Shown piece after piece: positions 44,192 through 53,779 of a DNA stretch of 62,217 nucleotides. The translations under genes and the position numbers were made by a program. Below the pieces are notes generated by a model. That model was not told where the DNA came from, searched no databases, and saw only the letters and a program-made list of their open reading frames with translations. Positions within the stretch are counted from its first letter, which is position 1; the number at the start of each line of letters is the position of its first letter. Location of the stretch: contig NZ_JAATHD010000005.1 of the NCBI RefSeq assembly GCF_011947265.1, forward strand, positions 302,683 to 364,899, written 5' to 3'. The stretch is from Paenibacillus sp. HB172176. GTDB taxonomy: Bacteria > Bacillota > Bacilli > Paenibacillales > Paenibacillaceae.

Positions 44192-45160
44192 ATGATATAC
44201 AGACCCTATCAAAAAATAACAGAAATCTATCATAGGGATGTGGTATGCATGAATTACTGCCCTGAAGAAAAATTATTTGTCGGTTGCGCTGTCGAGTTTC
44301 CTTTTCATTGCGATATACAAGAAGTGGGCGAAGAGGGTTTCATATATCGCTCGCATTGGCATAGCCATCTTGAAATTCTCTATGTGTTCCAGGGAACATT
44401 GCTAATGATGATGGAAGGGGAACGATTTTGTGCATCTGAAGGAGAATTGATATTTATCAATGCTCATAAGGTTCATTCTGTAGCCGTAAAGCGGGGAAGT
44501 TCTGCTCGATATTTGGTAATTCGCTGCATCCCTGATATCATGTACAATGCGGGCGTAATGGAATCCAGATATCAATCGGATTTTATTGCAGAATGCCCAT
44601 TCTTTGACAGTCATTTTGACAACGAGAGAATCAGGAGGACTTATATTCCGGACATTATGCAACAACTCTGCTTCGAGTACAGGAGAAAGGCTTATGGATA
44701 CAAGCTTGTTATCCGATCCGATATGTTACGTCTCTTTCTTTGGTTTCTTCGCGAGAGGCGCACTAATAAGGCTCTGGATTTTTCGGCGACTTCAAAGAAG
44801 AGCTTGAATCGTCGATATACGGAACAGTTCGAATCCATGCTCGAATATGTACGACAGCATTATAACGAGCCTATTTCCCCCAATATGGCCGCCGCTATGT
44901 GTAATATGAGTTACAGCCATTTTTGTCGAGTTTTTAAACAATTAGTCGGCAAAACGTTCAGCGAGCATATCCATTGCTTGCGAATAACTGAAGCAGAGAA
45001 GAGGCTTCTCACATCGAATCAGAGCATCACTCAGATTGCATATCTATGCGGTTTCTCCCATCCCAGTTATTTCAGTAAACAATTCAAGGCATATCGAGGC
45101 GTTTCACCTCAGCGTCTTAGAAGGCTCCTTCTCTCGGATGAAGGGCCGCAGCAGGAATGA
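44192..45160 (+). CDS. AraC-family regulator with cupin sensor
   Basis: 322 residues. Start at the ATG at 44192 (GGAAG 5 nt upstream); the ATG at 44249 (MNYCPEEK) is a plausible later start because the intervening residues are not family-like. Cupin domain with YRSHWHSHLEILYVFQG near 53-70; C-terminal AraC HTH pair (ISPNMAAAMCNMSYSHFCRVF, ITQIAYLCGFSHPSYFSKQF). Its 3' end overlaps the convergent FAD gene by 57 bp. Confidence 0.87.
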   Translation: MIYRPYQKITEIYHRDVVCMNYCPEEKLFVGCAVEFPFHCDIQEVGEEGFIYRSHWHSHLEILYVFQGTLLMMMEGERFCASEGELIFINAHKVHSVAVKRGSSARYLVIRCIPDIMYNAGVMESRYQSDFIAECPFFDSHFDNERIRRTYIPDIMQQLCFEYRRKAYGYKLVIRSDMLRLFLWFLRERRTNKALDFSATSKKSLNRRYTEQFESMLEYVRQHYNEPISPNMAAAMCNMSYSHFCRVFKQLVGKTFSEHIHCLRITEAEKRLLTSNQSITQIAYLCGFSHPSYFSKQFKAYRGVSPQRLRRLLLSDEGPQQE

Positions 45161-46213
45161 GATAATTTTGAGAGGATCGACAACCTTCGTCTGGAACAGC
45201 TTGTCGCCCCAATAGCCGTTCAAGGCATGGACGATGAGATCCAGAGAATCATTCGTGAGTCGTTCCGCGCCCCGTCGCAGTATCAGGGATCGCTCATAGC
45301 TGTCACGCAGCGGCTTGGTCAGCTTCTCGTAGTTGCCCTTGCCGCATAAATCGTAGGCTGCGTAAATGCCGGTCAGCAGCGAGCAGTATTGGCCAAAGCC
45401 AAGGAAGGGCATGAGGGCGCCGAAGCAGTTGCCAACATAGAAGGTGTTGCCAATTCTGCCGGCATCGCAAAGGCCTATCGAATACCCGTGAATATGGAAA
45501 TGATCACTCACTTGCAACGGCTGCATCAGTTCATTCTGGGCTTGAGCATGCACCATTCCCCATTGCCGCTCCGCATCGAGATGCCGGTTTTTCTCGATTT
45601 CCGGGACGGCGAGCACAAGATTGGCTTGTGTCTCCGAGAAGGGAATGAGATAACCGTAGCCGTAGGGAGCAAGATGATAATCCATCCAAACCGCGACCTC
45701 CATGGTGTCGAAACGTCCCTCGACCGTGGCTCCCTTCAACGTTACGGTGAAATCCTCTCTGAAATTGCCGGTATCTTTGGCTGTCTGCGGATCGCCGGTA
45801 GCGACAACGACATGCGTATATTGCTCGAGCAGCTCGGAATAGGTTTTGTTCGAATGATAATGAATCTTCGCCTTCACCTCTTCGCCGAGCTGCGCTTCAT
45901 AGGTGTTGGGAACACGGCCTCTTTGATTGGTGAAGCCCAGCTGTCCTTCGATTACGGCCTTCTTCGTTGGCGAAAATATACGCATTCGTTCAATAGCGGC
46001 AATGGGTCGCAAATATATTCCGAATTGCTCGGACAGCGCCGCGATGCTGTCATGCGCTGGCTTGGTGAACAGAGACAGCATGACCTCTCCATACACAAAT
46101 CGATCACCTATTCGGCTGCGCTTCTCGTATAGGACCGGTTCGATCCCATGCTTCTCCAGCGTGGCCGCGCAAGCTAATCCGGACAAGCCTGCCCCCATTA
46201 TGGCTACCCTCAT
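45104..46213 (-). CDS. FAD-dependent oxidoreductase, geranylgeranyl-reductase-like
   Basis: 369 residues. N-terminal FAD dinucleotide motif MRVAIMGAGLSGLACAATLEKHG and, later, NTFYVGNCFGALMPFLGFGQ (the GD/GN-type FAD segment). Similar in layout to flavin hydroxylases and GGR-type reductases acting on lipids. Substrate unknown. AAAGGAG precedes the ATG. Its last 57 bp lie within the convergent AraC gene, so the transcripts overlap. It is not obviously part of the sugar systems. Confidence 0.8.
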   Translation of the reverse strand: MRVAIMGAGLSGLACAATLEKHGIEPVLYEKRSRIGDRFVYGEVMLSLFTKPAHDSIAALSEQFGIYLRPIAAIERMRIFSPTKKAVIEGQLGFTNQRGRVPNTYEAQLGEEVKAKIHYHSNKTYSELLEQYTHVVVATGDPQTAKDTGNFREDFTVTLKGATVEGRFDTMEVAVWMDYHLAPYGYGYLIPFSETQANLVLAVPEIEKNRHLDAERQWGMVHAQAQNELMQPLQVSDHFHIHGYSIGLCDAGRIGNTFYVGNCFGALMPFLGFGQYCSLLTGIYAAYDLCGKGNYEKLTKPLRDSYERSLILRRGAERLTNDSLDLIVHALNGYWGDKLFQTKVVDPLKIISFLLRPFIREKEPSKTLR

Positions 46214-46299
46214 GGCGAAAATCTCCTTTATCTTGCATAATTCCCCTTACTTTTCGCCAATCGGATTCGAATTATTCTGTTACTTATCGATGCCTGAAT

Positions 46300-47793
46300 T
46301 CAGTTCTCCCTATATTCGGACGGGCTGCAGCCGGCATACTCCTTGAACACCTTCGAGAAATAATGCTGATCGCTGAACGCGAGAGCATCAGAAATCTCTT
46401 TGATGAGCATGTCCGGCTTTGTTTGCAGCAGCATGCAGGCTTCGTCGATTTTCAGCTTCATGTAATAATGAACGAAGGTTTGGTTCGTGCAGCGTTTCAT
46501 AATGCGGCTCACATAGCTTGGGCTGACATGGAATTTCGCGGCGATGTCGGATATCGAAAGCTGCGAATATTTGTTCAGCTTTAAATAGCTGTCGATTTGC
46601 TGGAACAGCTCGTCGGCGCTCTTGCGGTTCTGGGCGATTACTAGATCGAAGCCGTATTCGGACCATTCCAGCAATGCTTGACAGAAGCTCTCGTAGCTGT
46701 CCAGTTCTAGCATTCGACCCGCTTCATCCGCGAGCGCTTCCCATTCGGGGGATTCGCTTGCTTGAGAGGCCTTCACGAACGTCTCGGCAATCATTTGCAA
46801 TAAATCATCCAGCGTGGAGACGCGAACCGTGTCGAGCTGCCATCTCTGCAGCTGTTCGGAGAGCTTTAACAGAAATTGCTCTTTGTGTCGCTGCTCGATC
46901 ATATCTGAGAATTGGGCCAGCATTCTCTCATTCTCATGCTCGCGGTGCGGCGCGTATCTGCGCTGAAGATCGATGAATACGGGCATGGCTACTCTCAGTT
47001 CTTCATGGAGTGCCTGCTCAAGCTTGTCGTAATGTACATTCAATCCGCTGAGCTCCACAGGTTGAAAGCTGCTCGCCATGGACATGGGCATATGATGCTC
47101 GCGCAAGGTTTTCGATACCGCTTCCATCCAGTCGCAAGCGTTCTTGTAGGTTTCGATGACAAAGGTTTCGGTGAGAACAAGAAAACGATCTTCCTTCTCT
47201 AACGGGAAGACTCTGCAGGGATGCGGGGAGCAGGTGAGAGAGATTAAATTCTGAATAGTTCCCGCATTCGCATCCGTATTAACGGGCGTGAAGGGCTGCT
47301 GGCGCAGCAACAGCATGAATTTGGATTCTTGCTGATAGAAGGCTTCGTCAAGCTGAATATGCGACAGAAATTCATGAGAAACGACGCCTCGGAAATAGTC
47401 AAGTTTATCGGTGCGCCGCTCCTTGAGCTGATCGATGACGCGTTCGATAACCTCAATTAATGTTTGCTTCTCCACGGGCTTTAGCAAATAGTCGAATACC
47501 TGAAGATTCAGCGCTTTTCTCGTGTATTCGAAATCGCTGTAGGAGCTGATGAGCACGACCTTCAGCTGAGGGTACAGCTTCCTCGCTTGCTCGATCAGAG
47601 CCATGCCGTCGAGCTTCGGCATACGAATATCCGTCAGCAGAATATCGACGGGATTCTGTCCGAGCCATGTCAGCGCTTCTTCGCCGTTGGATACCGCAGC
47701 GGCTACAGTGATGGGAAGCTCGGCCGATTCCAAATGCGATCTTATATTGCGAAGAATCGGCTTGCTGTCTTCGGCAATCAGGATCTTGAACAT
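46300..47793 (-). CDS. YesN-type response regulator with AraC output
   Basis: 497 residues. Receiver with Glu8-Asp9 acidic pair, phospho-acceptor Asp55 (LLTDIRMPK), and Lys in LLKPVEKQ. The C-terminal AraC domain has the ISDIAAKFHVSPSYVSRIM and IKEISDALAFSDQHYFSKVF HTHs. 21 bp downstream of its kinase gene. The divergent importer operon (lipoprotein at 49800) is the expected target. Confidence 0.93.
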   Translation of the reverse strand: MFKILIAEDSKPILRNIRSHLESAELPITVAAAVSNGEEALTWLGQNPVDILLTDIRMPKLDGMALIEQARKLYPQLKVVLISSYSDFEYTRKALNLQVFDYLLKPVEKQTLIEVIERVIDQLKERRTDKLDYFRGVVSHEFLSHIQLDEAFYQQESKFMLLLRQQPFTPVNTDANAGTIQNLISLTCSPHPCRVFPLEKEDRFLVLTETFVIETYKNACDWMEAVSKTLREHHMPMSMASSFQPVELSGLNVHYDKLEQALHEELRVAMPVFIDLQRRYAPHREHENERMLAQFSDMIEQRHKEQFLLKLSEQLQRWQLDTVRVSTLDDLLQMIAETFVKASQASESPEWEALADEAGRMLELDSYESFCQALLEWSEYGFDLVIAQNRKSADELFQQIDSYLKLNKYSQLSISDIAAKFHVSPSYVSRIMKRCTNQTFVHYYMKLKIDEACMLLQTKPDMLIKEISDALAFSDQHYFSKVFKEYAGCSPSEYREN

Positions 47794-47814
47794 GCTTTTT
47801 CCCCCTTTTCTTAG

Positions 47815-49599
47815 TCAATAAAAGTCCTCGGTCAAGGAAGCGATAATCTGCACGGTAACGCCTCTCTCTTCTCCCGTATTGTTATAGAGATTGAAGAACA
47901 ATCGATTCTTGTACATCAGCTTAAGCCGGTTTACTGTATTGACGACGCCCATATTGCCTATCCCTGAAGCGTGAATATGGAGCTCATGCTCGCGATCTTC
48001 GGAATTCACGATATTATTCATAATTTCCTTGATCTTGTTCTCATCCATGCCGTCTCCATTATCGCTGATTTCAATGGCCCATATCCCGTTATAAAGCTTC
48101 ACTCGAATATCGATTCGCCATGGAGGATCGGTGTTCGTAAACGCATGCTCGATGCAATTCTCGACAAAAGGCTGAATGACCAGTCGCGGCAGCTGGATTA
48201 ATTCGGCGGAATGATCAGCGGAGACTGTCCATTCCAGATCATCTTCATAATTCCGTTCCACCAGCGACAAATAGTTGCGGGTATGAGCGAGCTCTTCCGC
48301 CAGCGTCACATGCTGGTAAGGCGATGACACAATATAACGCAGGCTGTCAGACAAGCGCTTGCTCATGTCCACGACTGCCTCGTTCTTGCCTTCCTGTGCG
48401 GCTATGCTGATCAGATAGAGGGCATTATGGATGAAATGCGGCGCGATTTGCGCTTGCAGCGCCGAATTTCTTGCCTTTACTTCCTCATGCAGCGCCAGCT
48501 TCTCCCGTTCGATGGATTGCTGAAGTCTGCCGAGCAGCTCCTGGAAGGAATCATTCAGCGCGATAAGTTCATTATTATGGGATCTGCTGTCTACCTTCAC
48601 GTTCAGATTGCTGTATTGAATGCGGGTAATCTGATTGCGAAGCTTGCGTATCGGCAGCAGAAAGCTTTTGGATGAGAAATAAATATAAATAAAGGAAAAC
48701 AGCATCAAGGCCGTCATCAGCAAAATAGACAAATTCATGACGGAATTCACCGGTCCGAGAACCGTCTTTTGCGGCGTCACCAAATAGGTTGTCCAGCCCG
48801 TTATCTCTGAGCGGTTGTATGCAGTATAGTTGCCGGCTCCATCCTTGTACATGCCGCTGCTATGTTCCTCTTCGATATGAAGATCAGGCAGTTCGGCATT
48901 TTCGTCTAACGGACTGGAGCTCGCTACTACCTGCATATTCTCGTCCAGAATATACATATCCCCGACCTTGATATTCTCCGTCGGCAGTTCCAGATAGGAG
49001 GGATTAAGCACGATGGACAGATAACCGTAAATTTGACCGTTCTGATTAAGGATCGCTCGCGAGAAAGCCATAAATCCGGATGGGAAACGACTTAGCACAT
49101 AGCCATGCTTCGCATCCCCCGAAGTGAGGCGTTCAGCAATTTCTGCAGGGAGAGCGGTCGGGTTATCGAAGTAGCCGACATAGGAAGCGATCGCTTGTCT
49201 TTCGGTTGTGAAAATAATCATGTCGCGAATGCTCATCGTCGGTCCGATCGCCTCGAACATCATGTCCTTCAAATCCCTGCTTTGATTGAGCCCTGCCGCG
49301 GTATGAGTGGAGGATAAGCCGCTGGACAGGATAGTAAAGATCTGTTTGTTGGATATAATACGATGGGACAGCTGAATTTGGCTATTCATGTATTCATCGA
49401 GCAGGTTGCTGGCGGTTGACGCGGTGACCAGCTTTTCGCTTTCGCTGTTTTGCTTCAAGGGCTTGATAACCATCCAGTTGACATAGGCCAGGAAGCAGCA
49501 AAGCACGATAACAAGCAGAATTAAGAAGGTTAGAAGCAGCTTGGTTTGCAAACTGGCATGTATGGGAAAAAGGCGTCTTTTTTGGTTGAATAGTGCCAA
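47815..49599 (-). CDS. YesM-type sensor histidine kinase
   Basis: 594 residues if translation begins at the TTG at 49599, which is 6 nt from GGAGGG; the ATG at 49605 touches that RBS and is less likely. First span at about 18-45, extracellular dCache sensor, second span near 290-312, HAMP, His-kinase motif QAQIAPHFIHNALYLI, and an HATPase with NCIEHAF and SDNGDGMDE. Divergent from the importer it probably controls. Confidence 0.92.
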   Translation of the reverse strand: MALFNQKRRLFPIHASLQTKLLLTFLILLVIVLCCFLAYVNWMVIKPLKQNSESEKLVTASTASNLLDEYMNSQIQLSHRIISNKQIFTILSSGLSSTHTAAGLNQSRDLKDMMFEAIGPTMSIRDMIIFTTERQAIASYVGYFDNPTALPAEIAERLTSGDAKHGYVLSRFPSGFMAFSRAILNQNGQIYGYLSIVLNPSYLELPTENIKVGDMYILDENMQVVASSSPLDENAELPDLHIEEEHSSGMYKDGAGNYTAYNRSEITGWTTYLVTPQKTVLGPVNSVMNLSILLMTALMLFSFIYIYFSSKSFLLPIRKLRNQITRIQYSNLNVKVDSRSHNNELIALNDSFQELLGRLQQSIEREKLALHEEVKARNSALQAQIAPHFIHNALYLISIAAQEGKNEAVVDMSKRLSDSLRYIVSSPYQHVTLAEELAHTRNYLSLVERNYEDDLEWTVSADHSAELIQLPRLVIQPFVENCIEHAFTNTDPPWRIDIRVKLYNGIWAIEISDNGDGMDENKIKEIMNNIVNSEDREHELHIHASGIGNMGVVNTVNRLKLMYKNRLFFNLYNNTGEERGVTVQIIASLTEDFY

Positions 49600-49730
49600 A
49601 TTCATCCCTCCGGGAGTATATAATGCTCCTACTGTACCATTGACCGGGCAGAGATCACAAGTCGTCTGCAGTTCAGAATATTACACATCAACGGTAACGG
49701 TGAGCCATGTAACTTCATGAATTCTAGCTC

Positions 49731-49736
49731 TATAAT
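49731..49736 (+). promoter_or_regulatory. -10 box of the third importer operon
   Basis: Perfect TATAAT 64 bp before the lipoprotein start, with no good -35 at the right distance. A tandem AACGGTAACGGT (49691-49702) sits about 30-40 bp upstream of it, in the usual place for an AraC-type activator site. This suggests an activated promoter. Confidence 0.45.
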
Positions 49737-49799
49737 CGTAGTTGTAACGACATGCAGCACCTAACAATGATCCAATTCACTTTACGAGGAGGAAACAAA

Positions 49800-51101
49800 T
49801 TGAAACAAAATGCAAAGCGCTTTTCAATGGGGGTTGCGACGGCATTGCTGGCGATTTCGCTTACAGCATGCGGAAGCAACAATAATGCAAACGGAAACAC
49901 TACAGACAAAAACGGAAAAGTAACGATCGAGCTGGCCATTTCGAAGAGCTCGCAGGATTCCGCGTTCGTCGAGCAATCCTTGCTTGACGAATTCGAAGCA
50001 GAGACGAACATCAAGGTCAATTTGCAGCTGCTGCCTGCGGAACAAACAACGACCGTTCTTCAAACCAAATTGGCGGTAGACGAAGCGCCGGACATTGTTC
50101 AATACAATCTCGCAAGCGCGACAACCGATCTAAACCTGGAGCGCAATTTCGAAATTCTTGACGATGAGCCATGGGTAAGCAGAGTCGCGAACAAGGACGT
50201 GCTTTCCGCATACGGACATGTCTACAGCTTCCATGTCAGCCAAGACACCGGCATGCAAGGCGTTGTCTATAACAAAGACATGTTCAAGGATCTAGGCCTG
50301 GAAGTTCCTACAACTTACGATGAATTCCTTGCCGTGTGCGAGGCGATCAAAGCAAGCGGCGTAACGCCGATCTTCATGCCATTTAAGGATGCTTGGGCAG
50401 CCAATGTCTATCCAGGAGCCGCTTTCGCGGATTATGCGGCCAAGAACGATCCGACGATGTTCGAGGATCTGAACGCGAACAAGCGGAAATGGACGGATGT
50501 TCCGGAGCTTCAAAGCTTCCTCGATCAACAATACGAGCTGTACAAGAAGGGCTATACGAATACGGATATCCTAAGCGACAGCTACGATATGTCCGTTGGT
50601 AAATTCCTGAACAAAGAAGTGGCGATGGAATTCATGGGCGACTGGCTCATCCAAGATATTGTAATGCAGGATCCTGATATGAATATCGGACTGTTTGCAA
50701 TTCCTGCCACTGACAATCCGAAGCTAGGCGCAAGCCCGCTCGGCGGTCAATTGTTTATCCCCAAGAAAGCCAAGCATCTCGAAGAAGCGAAGAAATTCCT
50801 TGCGTTTATCGCGCAGAAGGATGTAGCGCAGAAGATTGTAAACGAGCAAAGCTATGTTTCGAACTTTACGGATGTAGAGACTCCGGAGCTTCCGGCTTAT
50901 AAACAAGAAATCGTGGATAACTACATCACGCCAAAGAACACGACCTTGACAATGGACGCTTATATGCTCGTGGATCGCAGCGAGCTGTACAGAAGCTTGC
51001 AGGATCAGTTCGCCGGCGCGAAAACTTCCGAGCAGGTTATGAAAACCTGGAACGATAAATTCGCAGAGCTGATGAAGGATATGGGCGTAGAAGGATTCTA
51101 A
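49800..51101 (+). CDS. family 1 extracellular solute-binding lipoprotein
   Basis: 433 residues from the TTG at 49800, with AGGAGGA 6-7 nt upstream; an ATG at 49752 would precede the RBS. Lipobox LTACG (Cys24) and an Asn-rich tether. The mature domain is the 400-residue MalE-like type (QGVVYNKDMFKDLGLEVPTTYDEF; C-terminal KTWNDKFAELMKDMG), different from the two larger LplA-like proteins. Substrate probably a mono- or oligosaccharide. Confidence 0.93.
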   Translation: MKQNAKRFSMGVATALLAISLTACGSNNNANGNTTDKNGKVTIELAISKSSQDSAFVEQSLLDEFEAETNIKVNLQLLPAEQTTTVLQTKLAVDEAPDIVQYNLASATTDLNLERNFEILDDEPWVSRVANKDVLSAYGHVYSFHVSQDTGMQGVVYNKDMFKDLGLEVPTTYDEFLAVCEAIKASGVTPIFMPFKDAWAANVYPGAAFADYAAKNDPTMFEDLNANKRKWTDVPELQSFLDQQYELYKKGYTNTDILSDSYDMSVGKFLNKEVAMEFMGDWLIQDIVMQDPDMNIGLFAIPATDNPKLGASPLGGQLFIPKKAKHLEEAKKFLAFIAQKDVAQKIVNEQSYVSNFTDVETPELPAYKQEIVDNYITPKNTTLTMDAYMLVDRSELYRSLQDQFAGAKTSEQVMKTWNDKFAELMKDMGVEGF

Positions 51102-51136
51102 TTGCAAGAAATCAACTGCTTGAACGAAAATGAACG

Positions 51137-51184
51137 AACGGCCGCAGATGAACGTGCAACAGCGGCCGTTTCCGCTTTTTTTTT
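51137..51184 (+). terminator. intra-operon terminator after the binding-protein gene
   Basis: AACGGCCGC / GCGGCCGTT stem with a 16-nt loop, then TCCGC and a run of nine T. It lies between the lipoprotein and the permease genes of the same system. It should reduce read-through and keep the binding protein more abundant than the permeases. Confidence 0.85.
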
Positions 51185-51215
51185 CTAAATATAAAGACTT
51201 ATGGGATGTGAGAGC

Positions 51216-52088
51216 ATGAAACAAATGAAGAGCATGTACGCTTATTACTTGGTCTGGCCGGCGCTTCTGATCTATTGCCTATTCTTCGTTGTGCCGGCAA
51301 TTATCGGTCTGTACTATTCCTTCACGGACTGGCGTCTGGATCGTTTGACGATATCCTTCATTGGATTGGATAATTTCAAAAAAATATTTACGGACACTAC
51401 ACTTTTGCTGGCAATGAAGAACACATTGATCTTCGCGATTGTTACGGTCGTCGGCAAGAACGTGCTGGGCATCGCGCTGGCAGTTGCTTTGAATATGAAA
51501 TTAAAGACGCGTAATTTGCTGCGTGCCATCTTCTATTCGCCTTCTATTCTAAGCATCTTGGTGATTAGCATTATCTTCACCCCGATGCTTAGAACAGAAG
51601 GAATGGTTAATCGCGCTCTCGAAACAATCGGACTAGGCTCGCTGGGTCAAGCATGGTTAACGGATCCTTCAATCGTTATTTTAACGATTGCCGCCGTGTC
51701 GATCTGGCAGCAGGTCGGATTCCAGATGGCGATCTATTTGGCAGGCTTGCAGTCCATCTCCAAGGAATATTATGAAGCGGCTACGATTGACGGCGCCGGC
51801 TCTTGGAAGAGCTTCTTCAATATTACACTGCCGCTGCTGCTTCCGGCGATCAATATAAACCTGATGCTGACGCTTATTGGCGGTCTGAAGGTATTCTCGG
51901 AAGTGTACGTCTTGACGGGCGGCGGACCGGGCAACGCGTCTCAGGTTGTCGGCACGATCATTCTACGCGCCTTCGGTGAAGGAAACTGGGGGCTGGGCAC
52001 GGCGGTTAATACGCTGTTGTTCGTCATCGTTACGATCATCGCGATTCCATTGCTGATGTTCATGCGGCGCAAGGAGGTTACCGAATAA
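51216..52088 (+). CDS. ABC sugar permease, MalF/UgpA type
   Basis: 290 residues from the ATG at 51216; an ATG at 51201 adds five residues. Six spans and EAA loop YEAATIDGAGSWKSFFNITLPLL; the VYVLTGGGPGNAS segment is diagnostic of MalF-type sugar permeases. It ends in TAATG, overlapping the next permease gene by 1 nt. Works with the lipoprotein upstream and an ATPase encoded elsewhere. Confidence 0.93.
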   Translation: MKQMKSMYAYYLVWPALLIYCLFFVVPAIIGLYYSFTDWRLDRLTISFIGLDNFKKIFTDTTLLLAMKNTLIFAIVTVVGKNVLGIALAVALNMKLKTRNLLRAIFYSPSILSILVISIIFTPMLRTEGMVNRALETIGLGSLGQAWLTDPSIVILTIAAVSIWQQVGFQMAIYLAGLQSISKEYYEAATIDGAGSWKSFFNITLPLLLPAININLMLTLIGGLKVFSEVYVLTGGGPGNASQVVGTIILRAFGEGNWGLGTAVNTLLFVIVTIIAIPLLMFMRRKEVTE

Positions 52089-52918
52089 TGAGTTTCTCAC
52101 GCAAATTGACCATACGCAACTATATTGTCGAGATCCTTCTCATCTTGGCATCTCTGCTCATTATTATTCCTTTGCTGCTGATGATTTTCGGTTCGTTCAT
52201 GACCAGTGCCGAGGTCAGCTCATTCAAGATCAGATTGCCGGAAAACTGGCAATTCTCGAACTACAAGAAGGTATTCGAAGAAGGCGGACTCATGAGGGCC
52301 TTCTGGAACGGCATTCTTATCACAAGTCTGTCCGCCATCCTGAACATTGTCACGTCATCGGCGGCGGCGTTCGTTCTGGCCCGCAGAGAGAGCAAGCTTT
52401 CCAGCTTCCTGTATTTGTTCTTCTTCATGGGACTGATCGCGCCGATGTCGACAATCACAACCATTCGCGTGGTGCAATGGATGGGCTTTTACGGCAGCGT
52501 GTCCAGCGTTATCTTCATTTACGCGGCGCTCAATACCGCATTCAGTATGTTCCTGTACAGCGGATTTATCAAGACCATTCCCAAGGTGCTTGATGAGGTG
52601 GCCTTCCTGGAAGGAGCGAATCTGTTCCGCGTCTTCTTCCGAATTATCACGCCGCTCATTATTCCGGTTAACGCGACCGTGGCGATTATGGTATTCATGT
52701 CGGTATGGAATGATATTACGATTCCAATCTATTTCCTGACCGACAGCTCGACCTGGACGATGCCGTTATCCGTTTACAATTTCTACGGCAAGTTCAGCCG
52801 GGATTGGAATCTTATCTTTGCCGATCTCGTATTGACCTCGCTTCCGGTGCTCATTCTGTACATCTTTGCGCAGAAGTATATTGTCAGCGGTTTGACGGCA
52901 GGCGCAGTCAAGGGGTAG
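52088..52918 (+). CDS. ABC sugar permease, MalG/UgpE type
   Basis: 276 residues, overlapping its partner by 1 nt. Six spans, EAA-type loop DEVAFLEGANLFRVFFRIITPL, and C-terminus IVSGLTAGAVKG typical of MalG-type subunits. The EAA loop here reads EVAFLEGA, a slight variation in the usual DGA segment. Closes the third importer operon. Confidence 0.93.
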   Translation: MSFSRKLTIRNYIVEILLILASLLIIIPLLLMIFGSFMTSAEVSSFKIRLPENWQFSNYKKVFEEGGLMRAFWNGILITSLSAILNIVTSSAAAFVLARRESKLSSFLYLFFFMGLIAPMSTITTIRVVQWMGFYGSVSSVIFIYAALNTAFSMFLYSGFIKTIPKVLDEVAFLEGANLFRVFFRIITPLIIPVNATVAIMVFMSVWNDITIPIYFLTDSSTWTMPLSVYNFYGKFSRDWNLIFADLVLTSLPVLILYIFAQKYIVSGLTAGAVKG

Positions 52919-52927
52919 AGATATACA

Positions 52928-52989
52928 CGAAATAGAGTGTAGAGTTGCTTCGAGAGTCATTCATGACTTTTGGGGCAGCTCTATTTTCG
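52928..52989 (+). terminator. probable terminator of the third importer operon
   Basis: CGAAATAGAG and CTCTATTTTCG pair with a single bulge around a longer imperfect stem, ending in TTTTCG. It overlaps the start of the decayed DUF1801/GGCT sequence. Confidence 0.45.
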
Positions 52990-53423
52990 TAAAGGTTATG
53001 AGGCGAAGATGTGGGGACCAAGCATTATCGGTTTCGGTTCGTACCATTATTCGATGATCTTCGTATACGGTACCCTTCTCAAGGGGGAGGAAAATGCAGA
53101 ATACTTGTCTGAAGCTGAGCTGGTTGCTCGGAATGTCTGCACGAACGGAAGCCTTATCGATACCGGCTGCGGTTATCCCGGCCTATTGAAGTCAGGGAGG
53201 GGCAACGGTGCTTGGTGAACTGTACTGCATCGATGAGGTTATGCTGCAGAAGATAGACGAGCTTGAGGATTACTTCGGTTCAGGAGATGCGAGGAATCTG
53301 TACGAGAGGGAGCAAGCGGAAGTTTACGTGAATCAGGGCAAATACAGGGCATGGACGTACTTCTATTTGAAGAGCAACGGGGGCGATAGCATTATCCCGT
53401 CAGGGGATTGGAGGCGGCGGTGA
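52970..53423 (+). pseudogene. decayed DUF1801 fragment joined to a frameshifted GGCT-family protein
   Basis: In the first frame, 52970 to about 53050 codes for RKGYEAKMWGPSIIGFGSYHY, the middle of a DUF1801 protein with both ends missing. From the ATG at 53054, MIFVYGTLLKGEENAEYL is the start of a gamma-glutamylcyclotransferase-like (GGCT) domain. That frame stops at 53218, and the rest of the GGCT domain (VLGELYCIDEVMLQKIDELE... to 53423) continues in the +1 frame. A one-base insertion or deletion in the GGGAGGGG run at 53195-53202 explains the break. A sequencing error, or re-initiation at the GTG at 53208, are alternatives. Confidence 0.75.
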
Positions 53424-53779
53424 ATAATCATATCAGTGCTGTTTTTATTTAGTACGCAGCAGCTCGTCAACCTTTGCTTTCATGGTTCGGGTAGGCAAAT
53501 CTGTCGTGGCCGCTTAATAACGTATAGCTCCCTTCCTTTCGGTTCCTCTGGACAGTGAGCAGATTCATGCAGTCCCATATGAATCTTCGCAGCTTCCTGA
53601 TGCGTTAATCCAGCATATTCTGACATGACTTGCTCTTTTGCTTATTCAACTGGAAAAGCTCCAGTATAAAGTTGCGCCTGAGGTCCTAATTGTAAAGGGA
53701 TGTCAGGCTTTTTGCTGCGCAGTTATGCTATTCTAGTGATTAAGATAAAGAAAGATGTCTCATTCCAACGGAGGCTGCT
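53424..53779. other. gene-poor stretch with degenerate minus-strand coding trace
   Basis: 356 bp. On the minus strand, about 53500-53650, an open frame reads MSEYAGLTHQEAAKIHMGLH and continues to VIKRP before a stop. It has no ribosome site I would trust and no family I recognise, so it may be a remnant like the pseudogene beside it. It also holds one copy of the small CTGGAAAAGCTCCAG repeat (53647-53674). No RNA gene was seen. Confidence 0.4.
53647..53674. repeat. small palindromic repeat, copy 1
   Basis: CAACTGGAAAAGCTCCAGTATAAAGTTG: inner dyad CTGGA/TCCAG within an outer CAACT/AGTTG-like pairing. Related to the copies at 57921-57944 and 57972-57997. Confidence 0.5.
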
